This document shows, one piece after another, positions 36,780-49,429 of a stretch of 64,000 nucleotides of DNA. The stretch is taken from assembly GCF_051106095.1 (NCBI RefSeq), contig NC_135783.1, forward strand, positions 181,302,947 to 181,366,946. The letters are read 5' to 3'. Position 1 is the first letter of the stretch; every line of letters starts with the position of its first letter. Under the pieces are notes generated by a model. That model saw only the letters and a list, made by a program, of their open reading frames with translations. It was not told the origin of the DNA and searched no databases. The DNA is from Pogona vitticeps (lineage: Eukaryota > Chordata > Lepidosauria > Squamata > Agamidae). A program made the translations under genes and the position numbers.

Positions 36780-37560
36780 TAGACTGTATATACAGTGGGG
36801 TTGAAGCCAATAGGCAGTCTGGGTGACTGCACAGAGCAGGTCATTAGTTCCAAAGTAATTTGAGAGGGGACGCATCCTCCCTTCTCCTCAGGACTACACA
36901 GTCCAACCTATGCATGTGAAATAGCAGGTCCTCCTCCCAACTGTGCTATCTTTTGCTTCATTCCATATAAGCAAAGGCAGGAAAGGTCTCTACTGACCTC
37001 CCACCGCACGGTGCTTTCATTTAAAATGTTCGTGCTTAACAGGTGGGCATTAAAATAGATGGCTAGTTAACAAAGAGTTGGAATTATGTTTTTTTATCTA
37101 CATGTCACAGCTTTGTTGGGGGCATTTTTGAAGCCTGGGGACAGAGCCAGGTGGTTGTGGTGGGCCCCACAAGTGTGGGATGCCCTCCCCAACTGAGCCT
37201 CCCTTATGGGGCAGGGAGGCCAGGTGCATGCGCAGCTCAGGGGCTGTTGCATGCTTCGCCCTCCATGGGGGATGGGTAGGGCCACTCAGTGGCTCATAAC
37301 TGTATGGTTAACCCTGTATCTGTCTCCCTGGTTTGGATCGTACATGAGAATGTGTGTAGCTGATGAGGACCCATTCCCCTAAGCCAGTGCTAGGGGCTAT
37401 CAGCAACTATAACAAACAAAGTTCTAGCCAATTTTATATCAAAATATACTTTTGTTTGTGTGTGCGCGCTTATTTGTGCTTCTGCCCTAGGGCTTCCATC
37501 AGACTTGCTTAAAAGCTGAAAAGTTTAAAATTTATCCTGGCCAAATACAATAGCCATGGG
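36780..37560. other. No gene or recognised repeat
   Basis: Nothing supportable seen. Confidence 0.45.
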
Positions 37561-37567
37561 ACCTACA

Positions 37568-37795
37568 GTTATGGGACCTTATGGTGCAGTGGTTAAGCTG
37601 CAGTACTGCAGTAAAAATTCTGCTCATGATCTAAATTCAATCCTGGGCTCAGGAAACCACCATGAGGTCGACTCAGTCTTCCATCCTTCTCAGATTGATA
37701 AAATTGAGTACTGCATAATTAAAACTGTAAACTGTGCCCACAGAGTGTCTTAAACACGATGGGGTAGTATAGAAGCAGCACACTTCGCTCGAGTC
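37568..37795 (+). mobile_element. tRNA-derived SINE (second reptile type)
   Basis: Begins TATGGTGCAGTGGTTAAGC and continues GTACTGCAGT, CGACTCAGTCTTCCATCC, TAAAATTGAGTAC, TAATTAAAACTGTAAACTG and AGTATAGAAGCAGCACAC. It is a diverged relative of the copy at 53902-54150. Confidence 0.8.
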
Positions 37796-37799
37796 TCAA

Positions 37800-39545
37800 A
37801 ATCGAGACTACAGACTTGAAGAGTCAACTTGAGGTACAGTCTTTCTAGGTTACACCTCACATGATGTGTAATGACATGTCCATCTCTGTCTTGGGCAGGT
37901 GTAAATACTCCCTCCCTTTACATCTCCTGATAACCACCCAATTCTGAGCCACTAAGTAACAGATATCTGTCTTGCATGAATCTTTCTTTGTTGGAGTTAC
38001 CAGTGAATGAATCTGAGAACGGACATCATCTTCGGTACTTGACACATGTGTGCCCCACCACTGAATCATAGTCTTGTCTCTGAGGTCCATATCCTCCTGC
38101 AGACCTCCCCAACCCAGCGCCCTCCAGATGGACTGGATTACAATTCCTGTCATGGCTGAAGTCTTTGGGAATCAACCAGTCTGCACAGCATCAGCCTGGA
38201 GAAAGTGGTCCTACAGTTGCCCTGGCCATCTGAAGTTATGCAGGGTGAAACCCCTGAATTTATGCTGTTTCCAAAAAATGCAAGAAGAATGCCTCGTGGG
38301 TGCTGATCGACCACATTGCCAGCGGGTTTAGGAGGTTGGCCTGTATGTTTGCTATCATGTTAATGGTTGTTTATGCTGTCCTGGCTCTGAATACTGAAAG
38401 GTCTACCAGCGGCTCCAGGGAAGGTGAGGCAGGTGAGAACTTACTCATTCTGCCTGAGTATTGTAACGACTTCAAGAATAGCCCCAGGTATGTCAATATT
38501 CCAGTTAAGATTTAGGCCATCTGATAAAATTAATCAAAAGCTATTTTAAATGTCTGACATCTGCAGAGCATGACAGCTCGCCAAAGTGCAGCTAAAAGAC
38601 CAAACTATTCTTCTGGGAAGTGAAATGAAAAAAAGGTTTGTTTTTTTTCACTTGTAAGCAAGAAGTCAACATTTATGAAGCTACTCAGCATTTCCAGTAC
38701 GTCATTTACCAGAAAGATAGATCATAGTTTTGCTTTCCTTTCTTGTTTAAGCACTAAAAAAACACCAAAAACTTTTCTCTAAACTAATCTGCACATTTCT
38801 AGTTGTGGATTTCAAACGTTTCTGGTACATTTGATTACATTTAAAGCATGCATTAATTTTTAAAGTCTGACCAATTGTCCTTTGCAGGGCATAGTCTTCC
38901 ATTTCCCTAACAGGTAAAAAAAAAGACATACAGTAATTTGAAAGAGCCATCATGGTGAGATTTCATAAGCCTGATTCCAAATTACTTGTACGTATTCCAG
39001 CATTTTTGCTTCTTAACATCAGAACTCGGGGTGGGTAAGATGTTTGTTCATTTTCAATAAGAATATAACAAAATTTGCATTGTCATTATATTTTGGATGA
39101 GATGAACATAAGATTTTAAAATTCTGAATCCCTGCATTTTCAGCCCGATTAGTGTTGGATTAGGTGTGTCAGCCATTTGTTTGTTTGTTTGTATGGCCAA
39201 AAGGTAGAACAAGCTGAGAACAGCAGTATCTACTGAATATAGCCAGTTCAGATTTGAAGAATTTACCCATATTTCCAAATGTCTCCATATTAAAATATAA
39301 CTATTGGGAAAAGCACAACTGATAGAATTTGCCATCTATACTCAGGGTAAAATCCTTCTAACAGAACCAACAACATAATTTCTTGGTAGGACATTGCATT
39401 GATATCAGTTCTCACAGTAGCATCCATTCATTTGATAGCACCTTGGCATCAATTGACGAGAGAGAACAAAGAATCTGAATCTGTCTGTTTTTTCTCATTT
39501 CAGTGCTCAAGCCAAGTAGAATGGATTAAAAAGAACCCCAGGGTT
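37800..39545. other. No gene recognised; possible decayed hAT MITE
   Basis: Around 38100-38200 CCTCCAGATGGACTGGATTA and CAATTCCTGTCATGGCTG resemble other small hAT-derived repeats, but no paired end was found. A GTTT run lies at 39176-39191. No gene seen. Confidence 0.4.
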
Positions 39546-39574
39546 GTCTGAATGAGGTGCATTCAAGTGGAAGA

Positions 39575-40060
39575 AAACGCCAGTGCCATCATGCCCTTAT
39601 ACAAATCTATGGTGCAGCCTCATTTACAACACTGTGTGCAGTTCCAGCTAAAGCAGCTCAAAAATAATACAGAGCTAAGTATTGTGAAATTATTGTAAAG
39701 CTATAAAGGTTCATAGAAAAGTGACAAAATCAGATTGGGAACAGTTTAGGAAAACAGACACCTTTGTCGAGATGGGGGGATATGCAAGCTTTCAAAATCA
39801 TGTACAGTGTGAGGAAAGGGTAATAAAGAAAACTTTACTTGTCTTCCACAGGACTCAAAACTCAGGATTATCCAATGGAATCTATTTTCCTGTGGGTGCA
39901 ATATTGTGCAGCAATATTGGGTCATTTCCTGGCTTTCTGAATCATTTGTCCAGAAGCACAATATCCCACATTGATAAACCAGAGGCCTTTTGAAGAACCG
40001 AATGTAAAGTTTTAGAGGGTGGTTTGTCCCTGAACAACTTTATGAAATTATGAATTAATT
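39575..40060 (+). mobile_element. CR1 LINE 3' end
   Basis: Reads IMPLYKSMVQPHLQHCVQF, matching the CR1 C-terminal PLYKS.VRPHLEYC.QFW. Downstream text resembles HNTRTQDSSNGI-type CR1 sequence. Several frame breaks. Confidence 0.75.
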
Positions 40061-40069
40061 TTATGAAAT

Positions 40070-40985
40070 ATCTGCTCCTGGTGGAATCAAAAAAGGATAG
40101 GACTCATTGGCCAACATGGACAAATCCACCCACCTTCCTTTTTGGGCTCTCCTGGGAAGAAGGCCAGGTTTGTGGAGCTGGAGAACAGCCACAGGAGTGC
40201 ACTATTGCTCCTCCCCCTGCCCTGCATTGAAGGTATCCATTGACATCTGGCTAGATATTGTGTGAAGCAGGATGCTGTACCTCATGGACTTTTGATATGG
40301 CCAAAAAGAGCTTTTCTTGTGTCTGCCTGCACTGGTAAGATAACCACTGAAAACTGAAAGACAGACGTACTAGTCTATGAAAACAAACCAAAACTAAAAA
40401 CCCAGAAGCTGGCAATAACTTTATTAGCTAAAATTGACTTAACAGTCCACAAAATGGTTTCCAGTGCCATTTGGTCAATGTTTTTTGAACAGCCCTGTCT
40501 GCCTTCTCCAGCCTCTCTTTCTTTCTTCAGCCCACCTAGTACGATGAAGGGTTCCACAGAATTCAAAGGCTTGCACACACTTTTGGTAGAATTTTATTTG
40601 ATTCCGGTGAAAGTGGAATTGGGTTTTGCTCTGAAACCATGAAAGCATTCCTCTACATAGGAAGAGGAAAGAGTTGTCCACATGCCAAAGGGCACTGCAG
40701 GGCCAAAGCATCCAGGGCTAGGAGGCCATCATGGGACCTTACGGCCTTCTGTGACAATCATCTTCTGGGGATAAGGGACAATTCCTAAGGGGAAGCTTTC
40801 AAAATCAAGGTTAATACTGTAATCTGATACCCCATTTCATTTGATTCTCATTGCCTGGGTATACTCTATATAATGAATATGGTGCTCCTTCGAGAAAATC
40901 CAGCTGGTATTCCCAAACAGAATAGAGCCATTGAGTTAATTAGTCAACATTTCTTGATTCTGTGGTCCAGATTTTTTTCATTAGC
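40070..40985. other. No gene or recognised repeat
   Basis: Nothing supportable seen. Confidence 0.45.
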
Positions 40986-40989
40986 TATA

Positions 40990-41411
40990 CAGTGGTGCCT
41001 CGCATAGCGACATCAATCGGTGCAGCAAAAATCACTGCAAAGCGATTTCGTCACTATGCGATTTTAAAAAGCCCATAGGAATGCATTAAAACCCGTTTAA
41101 TGCGTTCCTATGGGCTTAAAACTCGCCTTAAAGTGAAATTCCTTCATATGGCGGCCATTTTCGCTGCCCGGTAAGCAAGGAATCTGCGCGAAAACACAGT
41201 GGGCAGCCATTTTTTTTACCCGGTGGCCATTTTGGAACCGCCGATCAGCTGTTAGAAAACCATCACTTTGCAATAATCGGTAAGCGAAACAGGGTACCAA
41301 TCATCGCAAAGCGATTTTTCCCCATTTAAAACATCGCAATGCGATCGCAAAAAGTTCATCAGTGTGCGATTTCGTCGTTAAACGGGGCGCCCGTTAAGCG
41401 AGGCACCACTG
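40990..41411 (+). mobile_element. Tigger-type MITE, copy 4
   Basis: Ends CAGTGGTGCCTCGC and GGCACCACTG with TA on both flanks. The interior has GCGGCCATTTTCGC, TGCGCGAAAAC and GGTGGCCATTTTGGAACC. Confidence 0.86.
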
Positions 41412-41559
41412 TACTAATATAATGGTGTATATTGTTGTATGGAATTCCTGAACAGCAGTGAACAAATGCCTCAAAGTGCACTAGTCACATGAGTTTGCGT
41501 GTGATGGGGATACAAGCAGCAACTCATTAATTGACAGCAATTTTTTTGTGTGTCTTGCA

Positions 41560-41742
41560 TGCCATTATGTCAGAACTGATTTACAGAGACTCTAATAGCA
41601 CTTCCAATGTGAATGAGACACTTGAGGGGGTTTTTTTACCCCCACCCACCTATCCATATGTTTCCAGGGTCCAGCAGGGATTTGAGCCCAGGTCTCCCGA
41701 GTCCTAGTCTGTCACTCTGTCTATTACACCACCCTTGGTAGC
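41560..41742 (-). mobile_element. tRNA SINE with BovB-like tail (reverse, diverged)
   Basis: The left part TTATGTCAGAACTGATTTAC is the reversed BovB-type tail. The right part has GGGATTTGAGCCCAGGTC (B box in reverse) and TCTATTACACCACC (A box in reverse). Confidence 0.7.
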
Positions 41743-42449
41743 TGCTGCAATTTACATCCTTGCCTTTACTCTGGTACTTCACAACAGCTGATATTGAAAT
41801 AAATCTGTTCATCTCAAAAAGGCCATGAGAATTTGTTTCACTTGCTCCTGCAGAGTCTCAGCTAGTGAGCCAGCAAAGCATACCATTTTCGGGAAATTAG
41901 CCATGCTGCCTGAGTGCCTCGAGGGATTACAAATCGGGCCACCTTCTGTTTCTGACACTTTCGCATTTGTCAAATCCCTTGCAAGCGCCTGTGGCTGAAA
42001 CAGCAGAGTCCTGGAATCTCATCACTTGTAAAACCTTGGCTTCCAGCAGAACATGAGCGTCCACCCAGCACCCGCTTAATAGGACGGCTGCAGCCTGACC
42101 TTTCTCTCCTGCTTGGCTGCTGTCACTCTTGGCTCAGATCCCCGCCAGTATTGACAGCCGCACCTGATGCTCCCATGGCACGGGGCCACAGGAGGAGCCC
42201 AGCAAGGAGAGCAGCCGCCGCCGCAGCCTAGAAGCAGAACTTCAGAGCAACTAATTGTAAATGAGGAGGGACTTGTAACCAGGGCCAGGTTTAGATCTTG
42301 GGGGGGAGGTGGCAAGGGCTCCTCAGGTTTGGGAGGGTGATCCTACATAGGAATTAAATACATGGCAAATCACCACATTTACACCTCAACGTCCATTTAT
42401 TGCACATCATTGGAACTTATACATACATAGAAAGGTTAAATGAATTATA

Positions 42450-42882
42450 CAGTCATGCCCCGCTTAACGATCACCCCACATTACGACGAATCCGCTTCAC
42501 GATGATGTTTTTGCGATCGCAATTGCGATCGCAAAATGATGTTTTAAATGGTTTTTTCGCTTTGCAAAGATCGGTTCCCTGCTTTGGGAACTGATTCTTC
42601 GCATTACGACAATCAAAACAGCTGATCGTTGGGTTTTCAAAATGGCTGCCGGGTGCTCAAAATGGCTCTCCGCTGTGCTTAGGGATGGATTCCTCGCTAT
42701 ACAGGCACCGAAAATGGCCACCGTATAGAGGATCATTGCTGGATGGTGAGTTTCTAGCCCATTGGAATGCATTAACCGGGTTTTAATGTGTTTCAATGGG
42801 TTTTTTAATTTTCGCTTCACAACGTTTTCGCTCTACAGCGATTTCGCTGGAACTAATTAACGTCGTCAAGCAAGGCACCACT
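42450..42882 (-). mobile_element. Tigger-type MITE, copy 5 (reverse orientation)
   Basis: The left end CAGTCATGCCCCGCTTAACG follows a TA; the right end AGCAAGGCACCACT is slightly decayed. AAAATGG motifs recur inside, with paired GCGATCGCAA segments. The left end is close to mammalian Tigger ends of the CAGTCATGC type. Confidence 0.82.
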
Positions 42883-42889
42883 TATATCT

Positions 42890-43680
42890 GAAGTAAATAT
42901 ATGCACACATGTAAACACATGCCAGCAAAACTCCAAGTAGATTTTTAGGTAAAACAAATTACAAAGAGCATAACTATATGTTCTGTAATTCTGTGGGGCT
43001 CTCCCCTTCCCTTGAGGCCCTAACCACATGCTTATTTTGCCCTTTTATTGCATATGATTGCAGGCAAGGCATTGTTTCCTAGCATAAATTTTAACAAAAG
43101 AAACTAATGTTTTAATTATTATACTTTTGGATAGAGAGTGTGCCCAGGGCAATGGCCCCCTTATAAATCCAGCACTGCTTGTAGTTGGTTCCTTTTCCCA
43201 GTAATGAAGACAGGACTGTTTTACATTATGACCATGAGGAATAAATTCTTTCTTTTTGTAAATAGTAGCAACTTTTAAATTACTATTATAGTTAGTGGGG
43301 TGTGATGACATATAAGACACATGGCCTCACTATGTGGCGGAGGAGAAAGATCATAGAGTGCCCTGTTGTGGGTATGGAGGTCAACACAAATCGACAAGAG
43401 GAGGTAGTGCTGTATGTCACAAGCCATCAGCTTGTACCATTCATATGTTTAAAAAATAGAACAAATGTTGTTCCTTCCATGAACTGTTAGTTACTTTTTT
43501 AAAAACCATAACTATAGCAGTAGCTAATTATATCTCAAGCTTGGGAGGGTTAAATATTGTTTAACATTAGTTTTCCTGAGCATTGCCTAAATCAACAGGC
43601 AAAAGGTTTTAAAGAGATTTTAAATCATTATACATTCAGTAATGTTAATACTGCTGAATTAAGGCATCTATGTTCTCCCC
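42890..43680. other. No gene or recognised repeat
   Basis: AT-rich interval; nothing supportable seen. Confidence 0.45.
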
Positions 43681-43684
<4 letters not shown>

Positions 43685-43735
<51 letters not shown>

Positions 43736-43754
43736 TGCGCGCACACACGCGCGC
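43685..43754. repeat. (GT)n / (GCGT)n compound microsatellite
   Basis: GT units pass into GCGT units and then into a CGCGC segment near 43737-43754, an alternating purine-pyrimidine run. Confidence 0.96.
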
Positions 43755-44225
43755 TTTATTTGGAGCAGGGGATAAGTTGCTTAACAGCTACCTGTTGTGC
43801 AGTTATAACAAGATTTTCCAATCCTCTAAATCTGGGCAGCCTTATTTGTATGGAAAGGAAAATTTAAAAAAAAAATAAAAAGGTATTCTCCCAGCCCTAT
43901 ATTCTATATATAAAAAGTTCATCAGAAAAAATGATATCAGAAGAAAAACAGGTTGTCCCTTCAGACAGGAAGTATATTCAAAGCTTCAAAAAAGAAAGTT
44001 GCTGTTGAAATAGAATAATCTAGCTAAAAACTAAGAGAACAAAACCTCTCCTGTTCACTTTCTTGCTCAACCCACTCACTTGTGCTCTTGCACAGACTGC
44101 AGACCCAAAGTCTCAAAATGGAACAAAAACAGAAAACCAATCTGCATTGACTAAATCCGAGGCATGCTAAGAGAAGATGACTGCCCATCCTGTGAGATAC
44201 CTCCCAATATTTATAAGCTCTAAAC

Positions 44226-44360
44226 CAGTACTTCCCAACCTTAGGTCCCCAGATGTTCTGGACTAAAACTCCCAGAAGCCCTCACCACTAGCTGTGCTGG
44301 CCTAGATTCCTGTGAGCTGTAGTCCAAAAACATATGGGGACCCAAAGTTGGGAACCACTG
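44226..44360. mobile_element. hAT-type foldback MITE, CAGTGGT family, copy C
   Basis: Left CAGTACTTCCCAACCTTAGG pairs with right CCAAAGTTGGGAACCACTG. The centre CTAGCTGTGCTGGCCTAG matches copy B. Flanks CTCTAAAC and CTCTATAT are a decayed 8-bp duplication. Confidence 0.85.
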
Positions 44361-44364
44361 CTCT

Positions 44365-44930
44365 ATATCATTTAATTTTCTCCCAGACTCTCATTGGTCC
44401 ACACTTACTATGCCTCTTGGGATTTCATTGCAATTAAAGACTGCTTCTGCACCCATGTGTCAAAAGTTTTCCTTTCTTTTTATCCTCTGCCCATTAATTG
44501 GGAACCATCTTTTTCTCCCCAAAAGCAGACATTAATCCTAAATGTCAAGGGAAGTGAAAACCACAAATCTGTCATTTCACCTTTTAATTGGCACCTAAAA
44601 ATCATGCTTTTGCAAACTGATATAGGATGACTTATTAGACCTTTAGATGGGCCATACCTGTCTTATTTGGCTTGCATTCAAAAGTGAAATGAAATGAATT
44701 GAAAGGAAAGGAAAAGCATCTGTTGTCATAGCATGTCAAATTTAGAAGCGATTACATTACCACTTTCGGACAATAAAATAAATATTAAAATGTAAATTAG
44801 CATGTATATTGATAGGAATCATTTTTAAAATATTGATTAATATTATGTTGGCTGAAATCCTGTTGCTTGGTGTAGTAAGCTGCAACTAGAGCAGACTCAT
44901 TGAATTAGTGGAGGTTTTGTGAGTCTCCCC
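44365..44930. other. No gene or recognised repeat
   Basis: Nothing supportable seen. Confidence 0.45.
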
Positions 44931-44934
44931 CTCC

Positions 44935-45400
44935 ATAGGTTTTATTTATTTATTTAAAATATTTAAAATATTTTACCCTGCCTATGGACTCAACAGTGAG
45001 ATACTAATACCACAAAGGATCAAATACCATAATAAAAACAAAATGTATTAAAAGCAATAAGGTATAACATCCATTTAAAAAATCCACTGAGACAGCTAGT
45101 CATTAAAGAAATGCTTCCTTGAAGAGAAAGGTCTTCCCCTGCTTGTGGAATGATGGAAGAGATGGGGCCAGTCTGGCCTCCAGTGGAAGGGAGTTCCAAA
45201 GTCTGGGAGCAGCAACAGAGAAGGCCATCTCCCATGTCCCCACCAAACATAACTGTGAAGGTGATGGGACCAAGATAAAGGCCTCTCCTGATGACTTTAA
45301 CACTTGAACAAGTTCATAAAGCGAAATGTGGTTCTGGAGATACCTTGGGCCCAGGCCATTTCAGGCTTTATAGGTTAGAACCAGCATGTTGATTTCTGCC
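44935..45400 (-). mobile_element. L2-like LINE 3' end
   Basis: The left side has a TTTATTTATTTA tail. On the minus strand the peptide AAPRLWNSLPLEARLAPSLP is the L2 C-terminus. The same family as at 45580 in opposite orientation, so the two tails face away from each other. Confidence 0.85.
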
Positions 45401-45579
45401 CAGAAATGGATCGATAACCAGCTGCAACCTTTCCCTGCAACCTCTATTTGAATTTGTAAATTAAAACACGTTTGGGAGTACTGTAATCTGGTGAGAATTA
45501 AGTGGTTTTTTTAAAATGAAAAGTCATAATTTGACTTTCTAAAAAATGTTACATCATATTTCTGCTTAATTTAGTAGTA

Positions 45580-47003
45580 AATATCATATTTTGGTTGCCT
45601 TGGTGGATGACCTACATCAGGAGCTGGACAGGGGGAGTGTGTCCCTGTTGGTTCTGCTGGACCTCTCAGTGGCTTTCGATACTATCGATCATGGTATCCT
45701 TCTGGGCCTCCTCTCTGGGATGGGACTTGGAGGCACTGTTTTACAGTGGCTCTGGTCCTTCCTGGAGAGGAGAACCCAGAGGACGGTGCTGGGGGACTCC
45801 TGTTCCAACACCTTGTCCTTTCACCTGTGGTGTCCCTCAGGGATCTGTTTTGCCCCCTATGCTGTTTAATATCTACATGAAACCATTGGGAGAGGTCGTC
45901 CGGAGTTTTGAGGTTCGGTGTCACCGATATGCAAATGATGCCCAATTCTGTCTCTCCTTGGTATCTAAATCCAAAGAAGCTGTTAGGTTTCAAAATCAGT
46001 TTCTGGTGTCAGTAATGGACTGGATGAGGGTAAATAAATGGAAACTTAATCCAGACAAGACAGAGGCGCTCCTGGTCATTCAAAAGGCAGATCAAGGAAT
46101 AGGGCTGCAGCCTGTGCTGAATGGGGTGACACTCCATCTGAAAACACAGGCACGCAGCTTGGAGTTGGACTTGGATTCATCTCTGGGCCTGAATGCCCAG
46201 GTTTCATCGGTGGCCAGGACTGCCTTTGCACAGTTAAAACGAGTGGGCCAGCTGTGCCTGTTTCTTGAGAGGTTTGATCTGACCATAATGACACATGCCC
46301 TAGTTACATCTCGGCTGGATTGCTGCAACATGCTCTACGTGGGGCTGCCTTTGGAAAGTGTTTGTAAATTCCAAAGGGTCCAAATTTCTGCAGCCAAACT
46401 GTTAACTGAGGCTGGTTGCAAGGAACATGGAACACCCCTGTTACACCAGTGCCACTGGTTGACAATCCGTTTCCAGGCACAATTCAAAATTCTGATTTTA
46501 ACCTACAAAGCCCTAAACAGCTTGGGTCCAAGCCATCTAAAAGACCACATCTCCCTCTATGAGCCTGCCCAGGCATTAAGATCATTAGGGGAGGCCTTTC
46601 TCTCAGTCCCATCCCAGCCCCACAGGTGCACTTGGTGCAGACATGGGACAGGGCCTTCTTTGTCACTCCTCCCAGACTCTGGAACTCCCTCCCACAGGAC
46701 ACCAGGCTGGTCCCATCATTGTTGTACTTTCGCAGCCAAGCAAAGACCTTTTTCTTCAGGCAGGCATTTCCTTAATGACTGGCAGTCTGAGAGGGGTTTT
46801 AAATGGACTGTTGTGCTCTGTTGTTTTAAATGTGTTTTAATATTGATCTTAACTACCATTTCGATATAGTACTTGTTTAATTCTTCTTTAATAGTTGTAT
46901 ATTTACTGTTTTAGCTTTTGGATATTCTTTTAGTGATGTAAGCTGTCTTGTGTCCTTTTGGGGAGAAAGGCAGCATAGAAATATTTTAAATAAATAAATA
47001 AAT
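45580..47003 (+). mobile_element. L2-clade LINE with reverse transcriptase domain
   Basis: A long, little-broken segment. A first frame (from 45591) has LLVLLDLSVAFDTIDHGILL; a second (to 46869) continues CGVPQGSVLPPMLFNIYMKP, HRYANDAQFCLSL, LNPDKTEALLVIQ, VTSRLDCCNMLYVGLPLESV, then the C-terminal part. One or two frame changes separate them. The catalytic box reads YAND instead of YADD, so this copy would be inactive even if translated. The 3' UTR has TTTTGGGGAGAAAGGCAGC and a TAAATAAATAAATA tail. Confidence 0.94.
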
Positions 47004-47332
47004 ATTCTGGTTGTTGCCAACCCTCCCGACAAGCCACCAAATGACTTGGGGGGGGGGGGTTAGTCATGAGGCTGCTTGACTCACCTAATTGACTGCAGCG
47101 GCTGAGAGAAAGGCACACAGTGGAGAGAATGGTAGTGGAGGGAGCTGCATTACTCAGGAGCATCGTGAACAACATGCAAGCTTATCCTCCGGGCCTTACA
47201 CGACAGAGCCTTCTCCCTGATCTACAAAAGTCTTTGGAGTGACATCAGGAAGATCAGCTCTTTAAAAAAAATGACTTCAGTAGGCCTGGGGGGAAAAGAT
47301 GACAATTTGCCAGTTTTTCTCATTTGCTCCCT

Positions 47333-47830
47333 GTGACGGACAGGTCAGTAACCACTCCTTGTCCATCACCATAGAACCTTGATATATCAACCAATGGGTG
47401 AACAGAAGAGGCGGGACTAAGGAAATATAAGAAGAATGGAAGACAGTTAAAGATCAGTTAGGGATGAGTTAGGGATACGAGTTAGAGTTAGGGACTTCAG
47501 TTAAGGATATCAGTAAGAGAGAAGCAGTTTAGGCAGTTAGGACCAGCCTTGTGTTAGAGAAGGGTAATAGAGAGATAGAGAATAAGACAAGGAAAGTACA
47601 GAGCTTGTATGGTTTATGGTTATGATTGGAAAGATTTAGAAGTGAAGAGAAAAGGGTTGAAAACAATGTCATGCCTGAAAGTGAACCTGGGTTGTGTGGA
47701 AGAACAAACAGGGGAACTGGGGGGGGCACTCCCTAACTCAGGTCAATCCGGGGGGGGGGCGTTTGACCAGGCATGGAAAAAAGGTGTGAATTTGCCTGGT
47801 TCCCCCCCTTCTTTTTTCCCCTAACTCAAG
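47333..47830 (+). mobile_element. LTR-retroelement fossil (LTR plus leader)
   Basis: Closely related to the fossil at 21726: both start TGTGAC.GACAGGTCAGTAA and share GGCAGTTAGGACCAGCCTTG and a leader with CCTGGGTTGTGTGGAAGAAC. No gag or pol is recognised; broken. Family uncertain. Confidence 0.55.
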
Positions 47831-47882
47831 TGGGTGCATTTGAAGCGGTGAAGTCACACAACAGCCACAGTTTGATTTCAAC

Positions 47883-49420
47883 ATGCCTAAAAGTAGATGT
47901 TCCTCAAGTGCAGAATTACAGCGTTTAGTTCAAGAGTTTGGAAAGTATATTTTCAGTAGTGGCGGTGATATTTTGGTTTGGAAATTGTGTGAAGTTAAGG
48001 TGTTAGCCCAAGAATGTTTAATATTCAGCAACACTGTGATACCATGAAACATAAGAGTTATTTAGCAAGATTTACCTTCACTGAGAACAGGCAACATCTC
48101 CTTTTTGAAAAAGGGTCTTCTTCAACCGCAGGCTCATCAAAGCCCCAGTCAGAATTTTGTAAGGATTTCTGTGTAATGATGGTTACTTCAAATGTTCCCC
48201 TAAGGAAATTAAGTAGTGGTATCTTCAGACATTTCTTGGAGAAGTACACTACAGTAATCACTTAATTCCAGATGAATCAACTCTAAGGAAAAATTACATC
48301 TCTGCCTGCTACGAAGATGTGTTAGGAAAAATAAGATCTGCTGTTGACAATAAAAAGATAGGGATTTCAATAGATGAAACAAGTGGTGTAAATGAAAGAT
48401 ATGTAGCTAAGGTTATTATTGGCACTCCGAAATGTGACAAGCCTGGTGAAGTATTTCTTCTAACACGTGAAACTCTGCAAAAAGTAAACAATTGCAATAT
48501 TGCTATGCTTTTTGACGATTCTATGAAACTAGATGACCAGATGGTGTAAAAAGGGGAAACATCTGCCTCTTTGTAACAGATGCCGCTCCATATATGACTA
48601 AGGCAGCCAAGGGACTTACACTTCTTTATCAATAAAAGATCCACATCGCATATTTTACACATGGTTTACACAGAGTGGCTGAAGAGATTCAATGCAACTA
48701 TCTTTCAAATGAGGGGGAAAAAAGTTCATCAAAGTTCTACTTCAAGTAGAAAAGTTCAAAGAAATTGCTCCTGCTTTGGTTCTCTCTCGGCAGCCTATCG
48801 TGACATGTTGGGGGACTTGACTGGATGTCACTATGTATTTTTCCACAAATTATGATTCCTTGCAGTGGATAGTTAAAGACTGTTGTGAATCTCCCTGCAT
48901 CAAGATTGTGCAAGATTCCTTTTCTAAAACCTTGGCCGGAAACTTGGAATATATAAAATCTAACTTCAATGGACTTTCAAGAGCAGTCACCTGCCTCGAA
49001 ACAGTCGGAATGGAACTTAGTTAAACAAATAGACAGTGATTTAAAGCAAGCAAAGGGAAAAGTGGCTGAAAATAATAATAATGATAAACTGTGAAGAGTG
49101 CTGGAATCTAATCTGGGTTATTAAATACTTTGCAAAAGAAGTAACTTTCTAAACGGACTCGAGGCAAAATGTTATGACTTTGAGCCAGAATTTTTTCCAG
49201 ATGAGTTGCCTTCTCCCAAATTTGTTCCTATAGCTTCTTGTGATATTGAGCAGAGTTCCTCCAGATACAAGAACATACTGATGGACAACAGAAGGAGTTT
49301 TGAGCTTGATAACCTCAAAATGCACGTGACCATCCAATGCAATTCTGCTGTTGATGAAAACCAATCCAGGTATGATTATTTTACTCTCAAAATCTTCATT
49401 TGTTTCATTCAGTACTAGCA
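47883..49420 (+). pseudogene. Decayed hAT transposase of the CGGBP1-related type
   Basis: Starts MPKSRCSSSAELQRLVQEFG with a zinc-finger-like N-terminus. It continues in several frames: FCKDFCVMMVTSNVPLRKLS, IPDESTLRKNYISACYEDVL, KIGISIDETSGVNERYVAKV, LFVTDAAPYMTKAAKGLTLL, HGLHRVAEEIQCNY and GNLEYIKSNFNGLSRAVTCL. The first half matches the layout of CGGBP1 (EFG...GG..., then F..MC.EANIPL, then IP....LR..Y), a host protein known to derive from a hAT transposase. The middle has the DETS and VTDAAPYM motifs of the catalytic part. Frame changes and stops make it inactive. The ends of the element were not found. Confidence 0.82.
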
Positions 49421-49429
49421 TTTCTGCAG

